DNA from: Alteromonas gilva
GTDB taxonomy: Bacteria; Pseudomonadota; Gammaproteobacteria; Enterobacterales; Alteromonadaceae
NCBI RefSeq assembly: GCF_028595265.1
Contig: NZ_JAQQXP010000002.1
Coordinates: forward strand, 372,001 to 436,000
Reading direction: 5' to 3'
DNA length: 64,000 nucleotides
A model generated the notes under the pieces. That model worked only from the letters and a program-made list of their open reading frames with translations. It had not been told where the DNA came from and did no database searches. This document shows, piece after piece, positions 34,630 through 42,651 of the stretch (position 1 is the first letter of the stretch; each line of letters opens with the position of its first letter). Both the position numbers and the translations under genes were made by a program.

Positions 34630-35949
34630 TCAGTCAGGATGTGCCGGCAGGGCTGATGGCAGTATCACCCGCACCCGCAGGCCGCCTTCAGAACGGTTTT
34701 GTAAAGCTATCTGGCCGTGATGAGCTTCGGCTATTTCGCGGCATAACGCCAGACCCAAACCACTGCCGTTACTTTTGGTTGAGTAAAACGGGATCAGTGC
34801 CTGGGACAGTACTTGTTCGCTCATGCCCTGGCCCTTATCGGTAACCTCGATGATGGCTTCTTTTTTACGTAAGGTGATGGCGAGGGTGATCTCTGCGTCC
34901 GGTGAGTCTGACTCGTGCGCATTTTTGAGTAAGTTGATCAGTAGTTGCTCTAATTGAGTGGGATCGGCAATCAGACTGCTGTCGCCGTTTTGCACATAAT
35001 TAAACGGCCATTGTTGCTGTAGCTGCGATATAAACGCTACCAAATCGATGCGTTGTAATTTTGGCTCTGGCAACTTGGCGAACTTACCATAACCCTGAAC
35101 AAACTCAGTTAAGTGTTCAATACGGTCCGAAATGGTGGCAAACACGCGGCTTAACCGCGGCTCACCGAGGTTTTCACTTAATAGCTTGCCGCTGTGCAAC
35201 ATCGACGATATCGGTCCAATCGAGTTATTCAGCTCGTGACTGATAATACGAATGACTTTTTTCCATACCGCTACTTCCTGGCGGCTTAATTCGCGGGTCA
35301 TGGGTTTAAGAATATACAGGGTATGGTGCTGGTTATTAAGCAAAAAACGGCCTGTCGCCAAGTGCCAGGTTTCGACTTCTTTGCCATCATAACTAATCGT
35401 AAACAGACCTTCGCGGCCGGTCCGCATTGCTTCGGTTACGCCAAAGGGTATGTGTTTGAGCAGATTGGGTAATGCGCACCCTTCCAGCCTGCTGCGCGAA
35501 TGAAAGAATTTACGCGCAGCGTAATTGCTGAATACCACCACATCGTTGTCGTTGGTCAGGAGCAAAATCTCCGGTGAACTTTGCAGTACTTTGTCGAGCA
35601 TGAGTTCGCGCTGGTGAAGCCAACGTTTTTCGTGCCTGAGCTGTTCGGCCGACTCATTGTATAACTGGCTCAGTTCGCTCAGCGCATCGTTGCGGCGGTA
35701 TACTAGCTGGTTGGCAAAATCGCCATCTTTAAAGTTGAGCAAACCAATTTTAAGTGACTCAATGGCGGCAGCCAGGGGGGTTAAGCCCTTGTGAGTCAAC
35801 AACAGGCAGGTCACTAACGTTATGCCGTATAAGCCAAGAGATTGATGCCATGGCCAAAGGTGAAGCCAAAACAAGGGGGCAAAGCCTGCCGTGATCGCTA
35901 TGGTGACAGTCAGGTACACGATGGTGAAAGGGGGCCATTGGGGTTTCAA
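34630..35949 (-). CDS. Sensor histidine kinase (NtrY-like), partner of the sigma54 regulator
   Basis: 439-residue membrane kinase. Two N-terminal hydrophobic segments (about 8-29 and 36-52) enclose almost no periplasmic loop, so it probably senses within the membrane or from the cytoplasm. A PAS-like region follows (about 118-215), then the H-box SHELNNSIGPI with H238. HATPase motifs are NLLKNAHES (N-box), VTDKGQGM (G1) and GSGLGLALCREIAEAH (G2). It overlaps the upstream response-regulator gene by 4 bp, so the two are co-expressed. Confidence 0.93.
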   Translation of the reverse strand: MKPQWPPFTIVYLTVTIAITAGFAPLFWLHLWPWHQSLGLYGITLVTCLLLTHKGLTPLAAAIESLKIGLLNFKDGDFANQLVYRRNDALSELSQLYNESAEQLRHEKRWLHQRELMLDKVLQSSPEILLLTNDNDVVVFSNYAARKFFHSRSRLEGCALPNLLKHIPFGVTEAMRTGREGLFTISYDGKEVETWHLATGRFLLNNQHHTLYILKPMTRELSRQEVAVWKKVIRIISHELNNSIGPISSMLHSGKLLSENLGEPRLSRVFATISDRIEHLTEFVQGYGKFAKLPEPKLQRIDLVAFISQLQQQWPFNYVQNGDSSLIADPTQLEQLLINLLKNAHESDSPDAEITLAITLRKKEAIIEVTDKGQGMSEQVLSQALIPFYSTKSNGSGLGLALCREIAEAHHGQIALQNRSEGGLRVRVILPSALPAHPD

Positions 35950-37289
35950 TATTCAATTCCGAATTTCTTTAGCCTGCGATACAGCGACTGGCGACTTAAT
36001 CCTAACTCCTTGGCGACCCGCGCAATAACCCCTTCGTGCTTATCCATGGCGTGCTGTAACACTTCACGGGAGACGTCATGGTTACTCTGCGCAACTGTCG
36101 GCGCAGTATTGCTTTGCACAGCCGGCGCTAAACGAAAGTCAGTCAGTTCTATAACACCATCAGGTTTTAGTACATTTACCCGTTTACAGGCGTTTTCTAA
36201 TTCGCGCACATTGCCCGGCCAGGCGTATTCGGCGAGACCTTTGAGTGCGGTTAAACTGATATCCCGGCGCGGTAAAAAGTGCGCAACAAGCGGCGCAATA
36301 TCCTCAGGCCGTTCCTTTAATGGCGGCAGCCTGAGTTCGATGGCGTTGAGGCGATAATACAGGTCTTCCCTGAAACGGCCTTGCCGGATATCGTTTAGCA
36401 GGTCAGCGTTGGTAGCAGAAATAACCCGCACATTCACTTTTTGGGTCTTAACAGAGCCCAGTCGTTCGAATTCACCGGTTTGTAACACGCGTAACAACTT
36501 CATTTGGCCGGCCGGCGACAGGTTGCCAATCTCATCTAAAAACAACGTACCGCCGTCGGCAGCTTCAAAACGGCCAACCCGGGCTTTTTGCGCACCGGTG
36601 TAAGCCCCTGCTTCTGCGCCAAAGAGTTCTGCTTCCATCAGGTCTGGCGGCAAGGCGCCAGCATTAATGCTAATAAATGGCTTATTGGCTAACGCAGAAC
36701 TGGCCTGAATGAGTTGAGCGATTTTCTCTTTGCCGCTACCATTCGGGCCGGTAATCAGTACGCTGATATCCGATTTGGCCACTTGTATTGCCATGTCGAT
36801 TAAACGTTGCATCGCGGCACTTTGATATACCAGTCCTACCCTGGCAGCGGCGTCTTTGGCATCGAGGCAGGCATGTTGCTGGCGGGTTAGCTGTTCGCTT
36901 TGCACTCTGGCTTTACCCAAATCAATCAGGTTGGCCACGGTATTCAGTAGTTTTTGGTCATCCCAGGGTTTGGCGACGTAGTCGGCAGCCCCGGCCTTAA
37001 CCAATTCAACAGCATGCTCTAACTCCGTCCATGCCGTCATTAGAATGATCGGTAAATGAGGGTTGAGTTTGCGTAGTTCATCAAACAACACTTTGCCTTC
37101 CTCTCCGGAAGTCGTATCAGCGGTGAAGTTCATATCCTGGATCACCAGCGCGATCGCCTGGTAATTGACCGCCTGGCATGCTTGCGCTGGTGTGCTGGCC
37201 GTGACTACCTCATAGCCGTGAATCTCAAACAACAACGACAGTGCATCCAATACGGCCACGTTGTCATCTACAAGCAGAATTTTATCCAT
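35946..37289 (-). CDS. NtrC-family sigma54-dependent response regulator
   Basis: 447 residues: receiver domain (phospho-acceptor D52 in VIQDMNF, K107 in VAKPWDD), AAA+ domain, and C-terminal Fis-type helix-turn-helix (VAKELGLSRQSLYRRLKK). The AAA+ domain has Walker A TGPNGSGKEKIA, the sigma54 contact loop written GAYTGA instead of GAFTGA, and Walker B GGTLFLDEIGN. It should activate sigma54 promoters. The nearest good candidate is upstream of the ABC exporter operon at about 42031-42046, with repeated GTGTCCG sites beyond it. Confidence 0.95.
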   Translation of the reverse strand: MDKILLVDDNVAVLDALSLLFEIHGYEVVTASTPAQACQAVNYQAIALVIQDMNFTADTTSGEEGKVLFDELRKLNPHLPIILMTAWTELEHAVELVKAGAADYVAKPWDDQKLLNTVANLIDLGKARVQSEQLTRQQHACLDAKDAAARVGLVYQSAAMQRLIDMAIQVAKSDISVLITGPNGSGKEKIAQLIQASSALANKPFISINAGALPPDLMEAELFGAEAGAYTGAQKARVGRFEAADGGTLFLDEIGNLSPAGQMKLLRVLQTGEFERLGSVKTQKVNVRVISATNADLLNDIRQGRFREDLYYRLNAIELRLPPLKERPEDIAPLVAHFLPRRDISLTALKGLAEYAWPGNVRELENACKRVNVLKPDGVIELTDFRLAPAVQSNTAPTVAQSNHDVSREVLQHAMDKHEGVIARVAKELGLSRQSLYRRLKKFGIEY

Positions 37290-37321
37290 ATAACCCTAAC
37301 TATCTGTGCGTGAGTATGAAG

Positions 37322-37365
37322 TGTCGCTCAGGAAGTGCGTTACTATACGATAACCCTGAGCGACA
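37322..37365 (-). terminator. Hairpin at the end of the ABC exporter operon
   Basis: TGTCGCTCAGG (37322-37332) and CCTGAGCGACA (37355-37365) are a perfect 11-bp inverted repeat 8 nt after the last permease stop and before the regulator gene. No U-tract follows on the minus strand. It may separate exporter and regulator transcripts or stabilise the exporter mRNA end. Confidence 0.5.
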
Positions 37366-37372
37366 GGCACGA

Positions 37373-38578
37373 TTAAATGCTGCGCGTCGCAACACTGGGC
37401 GAGATCCTGGCGGCCCGGCGAGCGGGCGAAATAACCGCTAATAATGTCATTGCCAGGACCATGATCGCGGTACCTGCAACGTACCACATATCAAGGGCCG
37501 GTAACGAAAACTGGGCCAGTAGCTGCTGTCCCATAGCGATAGCCCCTATGCAACCAACGAGCAACCCTCCCAGGCATATCACGGCATTTTCTACCAGAAA
37601 GTAGCGGATAATGTCAGACTTACGGGCGCCGAGTGCGCGGCGTGTACCAATCTGGCGGGTACGCTTGCTGATATTAAACAGGGTCAGGCCAAAAATGCCC
37701 AGCGCCGTAACGCCGACTAATACTACTATCAAAACGATTAACATCCGCATCATTAAGGTATCGGATGCATTGTACTGGCGCTTGTTTTCATCCAGTGCGA
37801 TGACATTAGAAATAACGCGTTTGTCATAGGCGTCGAGCATTTTCTCTTCAATGATACGCATTACGGCATCGCGTTGGCCAGGCTCAGTGCGCACCATAAT
37901 TTTCTGATAAGTTTCGGCGCGCGTGTAGGGAAAGATCACCACGTTATCCGGGCGGCTGTCCTTTAACCATGGGCCTTTCATGCTATCGACAATGCCAATA
38001 ATTTTAAATGGCCGGTCGCCCATATACATGACTTTGCCAAGGCCTGATTCGTCGGGATACGCTTCCTCAAGAAAGGCTTTTGAGGCAATGGCGACATTAG
38101 GTACTTTGGTGCGGTCCTGAGTGACGACCACTTCATCGGGGTAAAAGTTACGCCCCTCGCTGACCTCAACACCGAGGGTCGTTAGCATATGCTCATCCCC
38201 GGAGAGATAGCCTGTCCTTATATTACGGACGGGTTCCGGCTCAGGTTGCAAACCAATTCCTGTGGCACTGCCGGAACCACTTAGCGGTACAGCATTGGTG
38301 AGAGACGCATCCACGACGCCAGGCAATGCTCGGATCATGGCTTCATCTTCCTCAAATTGTTGAGATAAGTCGCGATCCTTGCCAAAGGTTAAAATCGTCA
38401 GCGAGAAGATATCCTGTTCAGGGTAACCGGTCTCTTGTTGTAAATAGCTGAGTCGGTCCTGAATAATAAACGCCGCATTACTCACAATGGCAGTAGTAAT
38501 AGCAATTTGGATCAACAATAAAATGGCGCCAACCTTAGAGCGGCGCAAGGCATTTAGAATAGGTTTAAGTTCTAACAT
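37373..38578 (-). CDS. MacB-like ABC transporter permease (second permease)
   Basis: 401-residue FtsX/MacB-type permease: one N-terminal transmembrane helix (about 15-37), a large periplasmic domain, and three C-terminal helices. The FtsX block includes ISKRTRQIGTRRALGARKSDII. ATG 38578, behind AGGAAC, was chosen over an upstream extension that overlaps the previous permease. Lipoprotein-exporter-like or MacB-like; substrate unknown. Both permeases keep full periplasmic domains, suggesting a heterodimeric exporter with the ATPase and adaptor upstream. Confidence 0.92.
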   Translation of the reverse strand: MLELKPILNALRRSKVGAILLLIQIAITTAIVSNAAFIIQDRLSYLQQETGYPEQDIFSLTILTFGKDRDLSQQFEEDEAMIRALPGVVDASLTNAVPLSGSGSATGIGLQPEPEPVRNIRTGYLSGDEHMLTTLGVEVSEGRNFYPDEVVVTQDRTKVPNVAIASKAFLEEAYPDESGLGKVMYMGDRPFKIIGIVDSMKGPWLKDSRPDNVVIFPYTRAETYQKIMVRTEPGQRDAVMRIIEEKMLDAYDKRVISNVIALDENKRQYNASDTLMMRMLIVLIVVLVGVTALGIFGLTLFNISKRTRQIGTRRALGARKSDIIRYFLVENAVICLGGLLVGCIGAIAMGQQLLAQFSLPALDMWYVAGTAIMVLAMTLLAVISPARRAARISPSVATRSI

Positions 38579-38588
38579 GGTCTTGTTC

Positions 38589-39902
38589 CTATTGGGTTTT
38601 AAGGTAAGTAGCCGGTGCTGTGCGACACACCAACCAGGCTGGGTAAATACCGGCAATAATGCAGGCTGAAATCGCAATCACCGGTGCAGCCAACAGCATA
38701 CTCCAGTCCATTGTGGCCAGTGGCGAATAATACTGTTGCGTTACGCGCACGCCCCACAAGCCCAACTGAGCGATGCCAATACCGAGCAAACCGCCCACTA
38801 AACCCAGCATGGATACTTCTACGATATGCTGCAAAAACACTTGTCTTTTGCTGGCGCCCAAGGCGCGTCGTACACCTACTTCTGGTGCACGGCGCATAAA
38901 TTTCGCCAGTAGCAAGCCCAAGATGTTGGCCAGGCATACCGCTAAAAACATGAAACTGAGGGCAACTAATACTTCGTTTTCTTCGGACACCACGTTGCGA
39001 TAGTCCATCCACTCATTCACATTGCGCAAGCCATACTCCAATTGTTCGCGGTTAAAACGGCCGGTTTCCTGTTGCTGCGCCATGTAATTCATCAGGTATT
39101 CGCCGTAACGTTGAACCTCTGCATCGTTGTCGAGTTGCACCCAAAACTGCAGCCAGAATTGCTCGCCCTGGCGTTTCTCTTTCATACTGTTGATATTTTC
39201 AAACTTCCAACCGTTGGTATTTCCCCAGGTGTCCAAATCCATTGCGGCAAGTAAGCTAAACGGAATATAGATATCCTCATGAGTGTTAAACGCGCCGTTA
39301 TTGACATCGTAAAATTTCAGATGCGCATCCCAGGGTTGAGTTACCCCGACAATTTGAAAACTGGTGTCGTCCAGGTAAATTTGTTGACCTACAGAATTGC
39401 TGCCGCCGAACAGTTTCTCGTTGACCTCAGCACTGATCACCACCACCGGACTGGCCGCCGCCGATTGCTCTGCAGTCCAGGGGCCACCGTACTGAAACTT
39501 AGTATCAAACAGGGTAAAAAAGTCGCGGTGAGTCACCCGGGCATTCTCTATAAATGGCCGTACCTCCGGAGAATTCATATGCACGGTAAAACCGGAGCGC
39601 AGCATTGCCGCTTTATATTTCGGAAAGGGCGCCTCGGCCAGATTTTTGGCATCCTGGTAAGTCAGCTGGTAAGGCAGGTTATCTTCTGACCAGCTATCGT
39701 TGCCATCATCCATGGTTTGTAACTGCGGATGAAACAAACGGGTACTTTTTTGCGGGATGGGGTCCATTGACATCATATGGTAGACCGACAGGCTGGTCAT
39801 GGTAATGCCAATACCCATCGCAATAGCCAGCACCATCAAGATACTTACCAGTGGTGTACGACGCAGACTGCGCCAGCCCAGATCAAGATAATGGGTAAAC
39901 AT
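38589..39902 (-). CDS. MacB-like ABC transporter permease (first permease)
   Basis: 437-residue inner-membrane permease with the MacB periplasmic core domain. The first helix includes LVSILMVLAIAMGIGIT, the extracytoplasmic part carries GGPWTAEQSAAASPVVVIS, and the FtsX region has MRRAPEVGVRRALGASKRQVF. The start at 39902 follows GGAGGTG, an excellent ribosome-binding site; in-frame codons further upstream run into the ATPase gene. Ends 10 bp before the second permease. Confidence 0.92.
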   Translation of the reverse strand: MFTHYLDLGWRSLRRTPLVSILMVLAIAMGIGITMTSLSVYHMMSMDPIPQKSTRLFHPQLQTMDDGNDSWSEDNLPYQLTYQDAKNLAEAPFPKYKAAMLRSGFTVHMNSPEVRPFIENARVTHRDFFTLFDTKFQYGGPWTAEQSAAASPVVVISAEVNEKLFGGSNSVGQQIYLDDTSFQIVGVTQPWDAHLKFYDVNNGAFNTHEDIYIPFSLLAAMDLDTWGNTNGWKFENINSMKEKRQGEQFWLQFWVQLDNDAEVQRYGEYLMNYMAQQQETGRFNREQLEYGLRNVNEWMDYRNVVSEENEVLVALSFMFLAVCLANILGLLLAKFMRRAPEVGVRRALGASKRQVFLQHIVEVSMLGLVGGLLGIGIAQLGLWGVRVTQQYYSPLATMDWSMLLAAPVIAISACIIAGIYPAWLVCRTAPATYLKTQ

Positions 39903-39903
39903 A

Positions 39904-40620
39904 TTACACCTCCGCGGGCTGACGGGTTTCAATGTCAGTAGCGCCCTGATAGAGCGTGAAATCTGCCATTTGACCATCGACAATCTGAATATTGCGTGGC
40001 GCCCGGCGAGCCAGTTCCGGGTCGTGGGTGACCATCACAATGGTGGCGCCAGCGGCATTGATTTCTTCCAGCAGTTCCATTACCTGACGCGCCATCAGAC
40101 TGTCGAGGTTACCGGTAGGTTCATCGGCAAGTAAGAAGCGCGGTTCACCTGCCAGCGCACGGGCTATGGCAACCCGTTGTTGCTGACCACCCGAGAGTTG
40201 TTGGGGCAGGTGTTTGGCACGGCTGCCCAGGCCAACCTGCTCCAGACAGGTCTCGATACGTTTTTTGCGTTCAGCCGCTTTGACGCCCCGATAGCGCAGC
40301 GGTACTTCCACATTTTCGTATAAGTTGAGGTCAGGTATGAGGTTAAAGCCCTGAAAAATAAACCCTATTTTTTGGTTACGTAAATCAGCGCGCTGATTAT
40401 CCGACAAGCTACCCACGTCGACATCGTCGAGCATGTACTGGCCACCGGTAAAGGGTTCGAGCATACCGGCAATATTCAAAAAGGTGGTTTTTCCTGAGCC
40501 CGACGGGCCGGTAACGGCGATAAATTCACCTTCGTTCACCTGCAGATCAAAATCACGTAGCGCGTGAGTCTGAATCATTTCTGTTTGATAAACTTTGCTG
40601 ACTTTTTTCATACTTAACAT
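39904..40620 (-). CDS. ABC transporter ATP-binding protein (MacB/LolD type)
   Basis: 238-residue ATPase. Motifs: Walker A GPSGSGKTTFL, Q-loop GFIFQGFNLIPD, signature LSGGQQQRVAIARAL, Walker B FLLADEPTGNLD and switch histidine MVTHDPEL. Drives the two adjacent FtsX/MacB-type permeases, probably as a mechanotransmission-type exporter. Follows the adaptor gene by 16 bp; its stop is one base from the first-permease ATG. Confidence 0.95.
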   Translation of the reverse strand: MLSMKKVSKVYQTEMIQTHALRDFDLQVNEGEFIAVTGPSGSGKTTFLNIAGMLEPFTGGQYMLDDVDVGSLSDNQRADLRNQKIGFIFQGFNLIPDLNLYENVEVPLRYRGVKAAERKKRIETCLEQVGLGSRAKHLPQQLSGGQQQRVAIARALAGEPRFLLADEPTGNLDSLMARQVMELLEEINAAGATIVMVTHDPELARRAPRNIQIVDGQMADFTLYQGATDIETRQPAEV

Positions 40621-40636
40621 AAATTTATTCCTTTAT

Positions 40637-41893
40637 TTAGCGCAGTAATACTGACGGCGCTTGTTCAAATGCCTGGTAACTGGAAATAATAATCTGGTCG
40701 CCCGGTACCACACCGTCGAGAATCTCGACTTCGCGCATGCTGGTGGCGCCGGTTTCAATCTGAATACGGGTGGCGATGTCATCATCGACTTTGTAGGCCA
40801 CAAAGCCGCCCGATTGCATAAAGCTGCCGCGGCGAACTTTTACCACATTGCTTTTATTTTCAAGCAAAATACGCGCGGTGATTTGCTGGTTCTGGCGAAT
40901 TTGCTCAACGGCGTTTTGGTCGAATCTCACCCGGGTTGTTACCTCCCGTTCGGTCACTTCCGGAGAGATCGCTGAGAGCGTGCCCATCACCGTCTGGCGG
41001 CCAATTTTTAATTCAACGTCCATGCCCAGACCTAACTCGTTGGCAAAACTTTCTGCAACATTGAGCTCGGCTTCATAGGCGGTTAAATCGACCAGGGTCA
41101 TCAAAGACTGGTTTTGAGTAACTAATGAACGGCGGCTCACAAATAAATTACCTACCACCCCGTCAACACTGGCAACAATGCTGAGGTTATTGACTTTTCT
41201 TTCTAACTCATCAACCACAAATTGCTGGCGTTCAAGCGTATTTCGCGCTGAGTCCACTTCGAATGCAAGAGTATCCTTTGCCAGGGCGACTTCATGTTCT
41301 GCATGGGTGACGGTCAGGACGGCCCTGGCTAAGTCATCTTCGGCTTTCTCAAAGTCAATTTGGCTGATAATGTTGCTCTTGATAGACTTGTTGGCACGCC
41401 GGCTCTCGCGTTCGGCCGCTTTCAGTTCTACTTTTGCCATATCCAGTTGTTTGGTTAATAGCAGTGTTTGCCGTCTGGCGTCGAGTTCTTTGCGTGACAG
41501 CTCCCCTTCAAGCCGGGCAAGTTCGGAGCGCTCCTGCTGCAATTTGTTTTGTAGCTCGGGGCTGTCTACCGCGGCGATGACTTGACCCTTCACCACGCTG
41601 TCACCGGCCCGTACCTGCAGTGTTGCGATGCCTTCCTCAGGGCTGTATACCTGTGGTGCGTTGGCAGCAACTATGCGTCCCGTCGCTGCGATGTCGCGCA
41701 CCAAATCCCCTTGTTCTACCGTGGCGATCTGAACCGTGGCACGACGGACTGACTCGCTGGCCGAGCCGGTAGTTAAAATTGCCTGGGCTGACAACACGAT
41801 GGCGATACACGCTGTCAGTCCAATCAAAATCGGTTTGAGCCAGTTGCGCTTAGTCTTTACAGCGGTGTCCTGGGCACTGGTATCTTTAATCAT
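40637..41893 (-). CDS. HlyD/MacA-like periplasmic adaptor
   Basis: 418-residue adaptor anchored by one N-terminal helix (about 20-41). It has a lipoyl half-motif (EEGIATLQVRAGDSVVKGQVIA), a long coiled-coil hairpin (about 115-235), the second half-motif (SIVASVDGVVGNL) and a beta-barrel plus membrane-proximal region. It would bridge the ABC pump to an outer-membrane channel, which is not encoded here and may be TolC. First large gene of the operon, about 130 nt downstream of a predicted sigma54 start. Confidence 0.93.
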   Translation of the reverse strand: MIKDTSAQDTAVKTKRNWLKPILIGLTACIAIVLSAQAILTTGSASESVRRATVQIATVEQGDLVRDIAATGRIVAANAPQVYSPEEGIATLQVRAGDSVVKGQVIAAVDSPELQNKLQQERSELARLEGELSRKELDARRQTLLLTKQLDMAKVELKAAERESRRANKSIKSNIISQIDFEKAEDDLARAVLTVTHAEHEVALAKDTLAFEVDSARNTLERQQFVVDELERKVNNLSIVASVDGVVGNLFVSRRSLVTQNQSLMTLVDLTAYEAELNVAESFANELGLGMDVELKIGRQTVMGTLSAISPEVTEREVTTRVRFDQNAVEQIRQNQQITARILLENKSNVVKVRRGSFMQSGGFVAYKVDDDIATRIQIETGATSMREVEILDGVVPGDQIIISSYQAFEQAPSVLLR

Positions 41894-41986
41894 TTATCGA
41901 ATGCTCCGGTGTGATTCAACCATCCCAATTGACAGGCCGAGCAACAGCAAAGTGATAGGCAGCAAAAGAAAATGTGCAAGTAACAT
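41894..41986 (-). CDS. Putative 30-residue hydrophobic peptide before the adaptor gene
   Basis: Small ORF whose TAA abuts the adaptor ATG (TAAATG). The peptide is strongly hydrophobic from residue 2 to 20 (LLAHFLLLPITLLLLGLS) and then charged (VESHRSIR), like a single-span membrane peptide. GGGG lies about 10 nt before its ATG, a mediocre ribosome-binding site. It lies between the predicted sigma54 start and the adaptor, so it would be transcribed. It could be a real microprotein, a coupling device, or chance. Confidence 0.4.
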   Translation of the reverse strand: MLLAHFLLLPITLLLLGLSIGMVESHRSIR

Positions 41987-42030
41987 GGCGTATACCCCGT
42001 TAAAAATTAAAAAATGAACTCCTTTCTTAA

Positions 42031-42046
42031 TACCAGTTACGTGCCA
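42031..42046 (-). promoter_or_regulatory. Sigma54 (-24/-12) promoter of the ABC exporter operon
   Basis: On the minus strand TGGCACG (42046-42040), 4 bp, TGGTA (42035-42031). The -24 half matches the consensus TGGCACG perfectly; the -12 half matches TTGCW at three of five positions. Predicted start is near 42020, 128 nt before the adaptor. A sigma54-dependent activator is encoded in the same cluster. Confidence 0.65.
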
Positions 42047-42087
42047 AAATTTAACCCTTTGTTAAATATGGGGTTTCTTTGTTGTTG

Positions 42088-42172
42088 GTGTCCGATCACG
42101 GTGACGCGGACACTGAGACTGTCCGCGGCCGGACACTTTTAAATGCGGTGTCCGCAACGTTGAAGCGGATGA
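42088..42172. promoter_or_regulatory. Array of GTGTCCG inverted repeats (likely enhancer sites)
   Basis: Three sites. Site 1: GTGTCCG-12 bp-CGGACAC (42088-42113). Site 2: TGTCCG-CGGC-CGGACA (42120-42135). Site 3: GTGTCCG with an imperfect CGGATGA partner (42148-42172). They begin about 42 bp upstream of the -24 element, a normal distance for upstream activating sequences of NtrC-type proteins. The Fis-type regulator encoded at 35946-37289 is the obvious candidate ligand, by inference. Confidence 0.65.
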
Positions 42173-42478
42173 GAGTGTTGATGCAACGAGGGCGTCATAC
42201 ACCCTATTGATATTGGATATAAGCGATTGTTACTAATTTGCCCAAGTCGAAAGCTTTATCCTAATATAGCGGTGGCAATTAAAACGTTTATTTTTTGCTG
42301 TTTAATAAAATAATGCTTTATTTATTAATGTTTAGATTGCAGCGTATAACGTCATGGCTGTTAATTTGATGTAAATAGAATAATCCTAAATTTCGACGTT
42401 AATTTTATAAAATTGAAATATATATCCTAAAAATTGATGTTTTGAGAAAATGTCTCTCACTATTATTCAAAAAACAGT
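42173..42478. other. AT-rich intergenic region between exporter and ilvI control regions
   Basis: About 300 bp, strongly AT-rich with many A- and T-tracts, of the kind bound by Lrp or H-NS-like proteins upstream of ilvIH in enterobacteria. No gene, tRNA or clear hairpin seen. Lrp involvement is only a suggestion. Confidence 0.4.
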
Positions 42479-42506
42479 TTGATCTTACCCATGCCTTAGA
42501 TATAGT
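42479..42506 (+). promoter_or_regulatory. Candidate ilvIH promoter
   Basis: TTGATC (42479-42484), 16-bp spacer, TATAGT (42501-42506). Predicted start near 42513, leaving a leader of about 140 nt. The leader holds a 20-codon frame (starting MGLAHKQAEW) that is not rich in Ile, Leu or Val and no terminator hairpin was found, so classic attenuation is not indicated. Confidence 0.5.
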
Positions 42507-42651
42507 CCGCCTATCGCGATGGGCTTAGCGCATAAACAGGCTGAGTGGCTGTCGCCGGTACATTTTACTTTGTCGTGCTAACACGTAGGCAGGGCGAACA
42601 AAAACACAGTAACGTCTGTGATTGTTAAAATATCCAGTAGGAGATAATACC

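Noticed and set aside
42520..42582. 20-codon frame in the ilvI leader as an attenuation peptide
   Set aside because: Not enriched in branched-chain codons and no terminator hairpin precedes ilvI.
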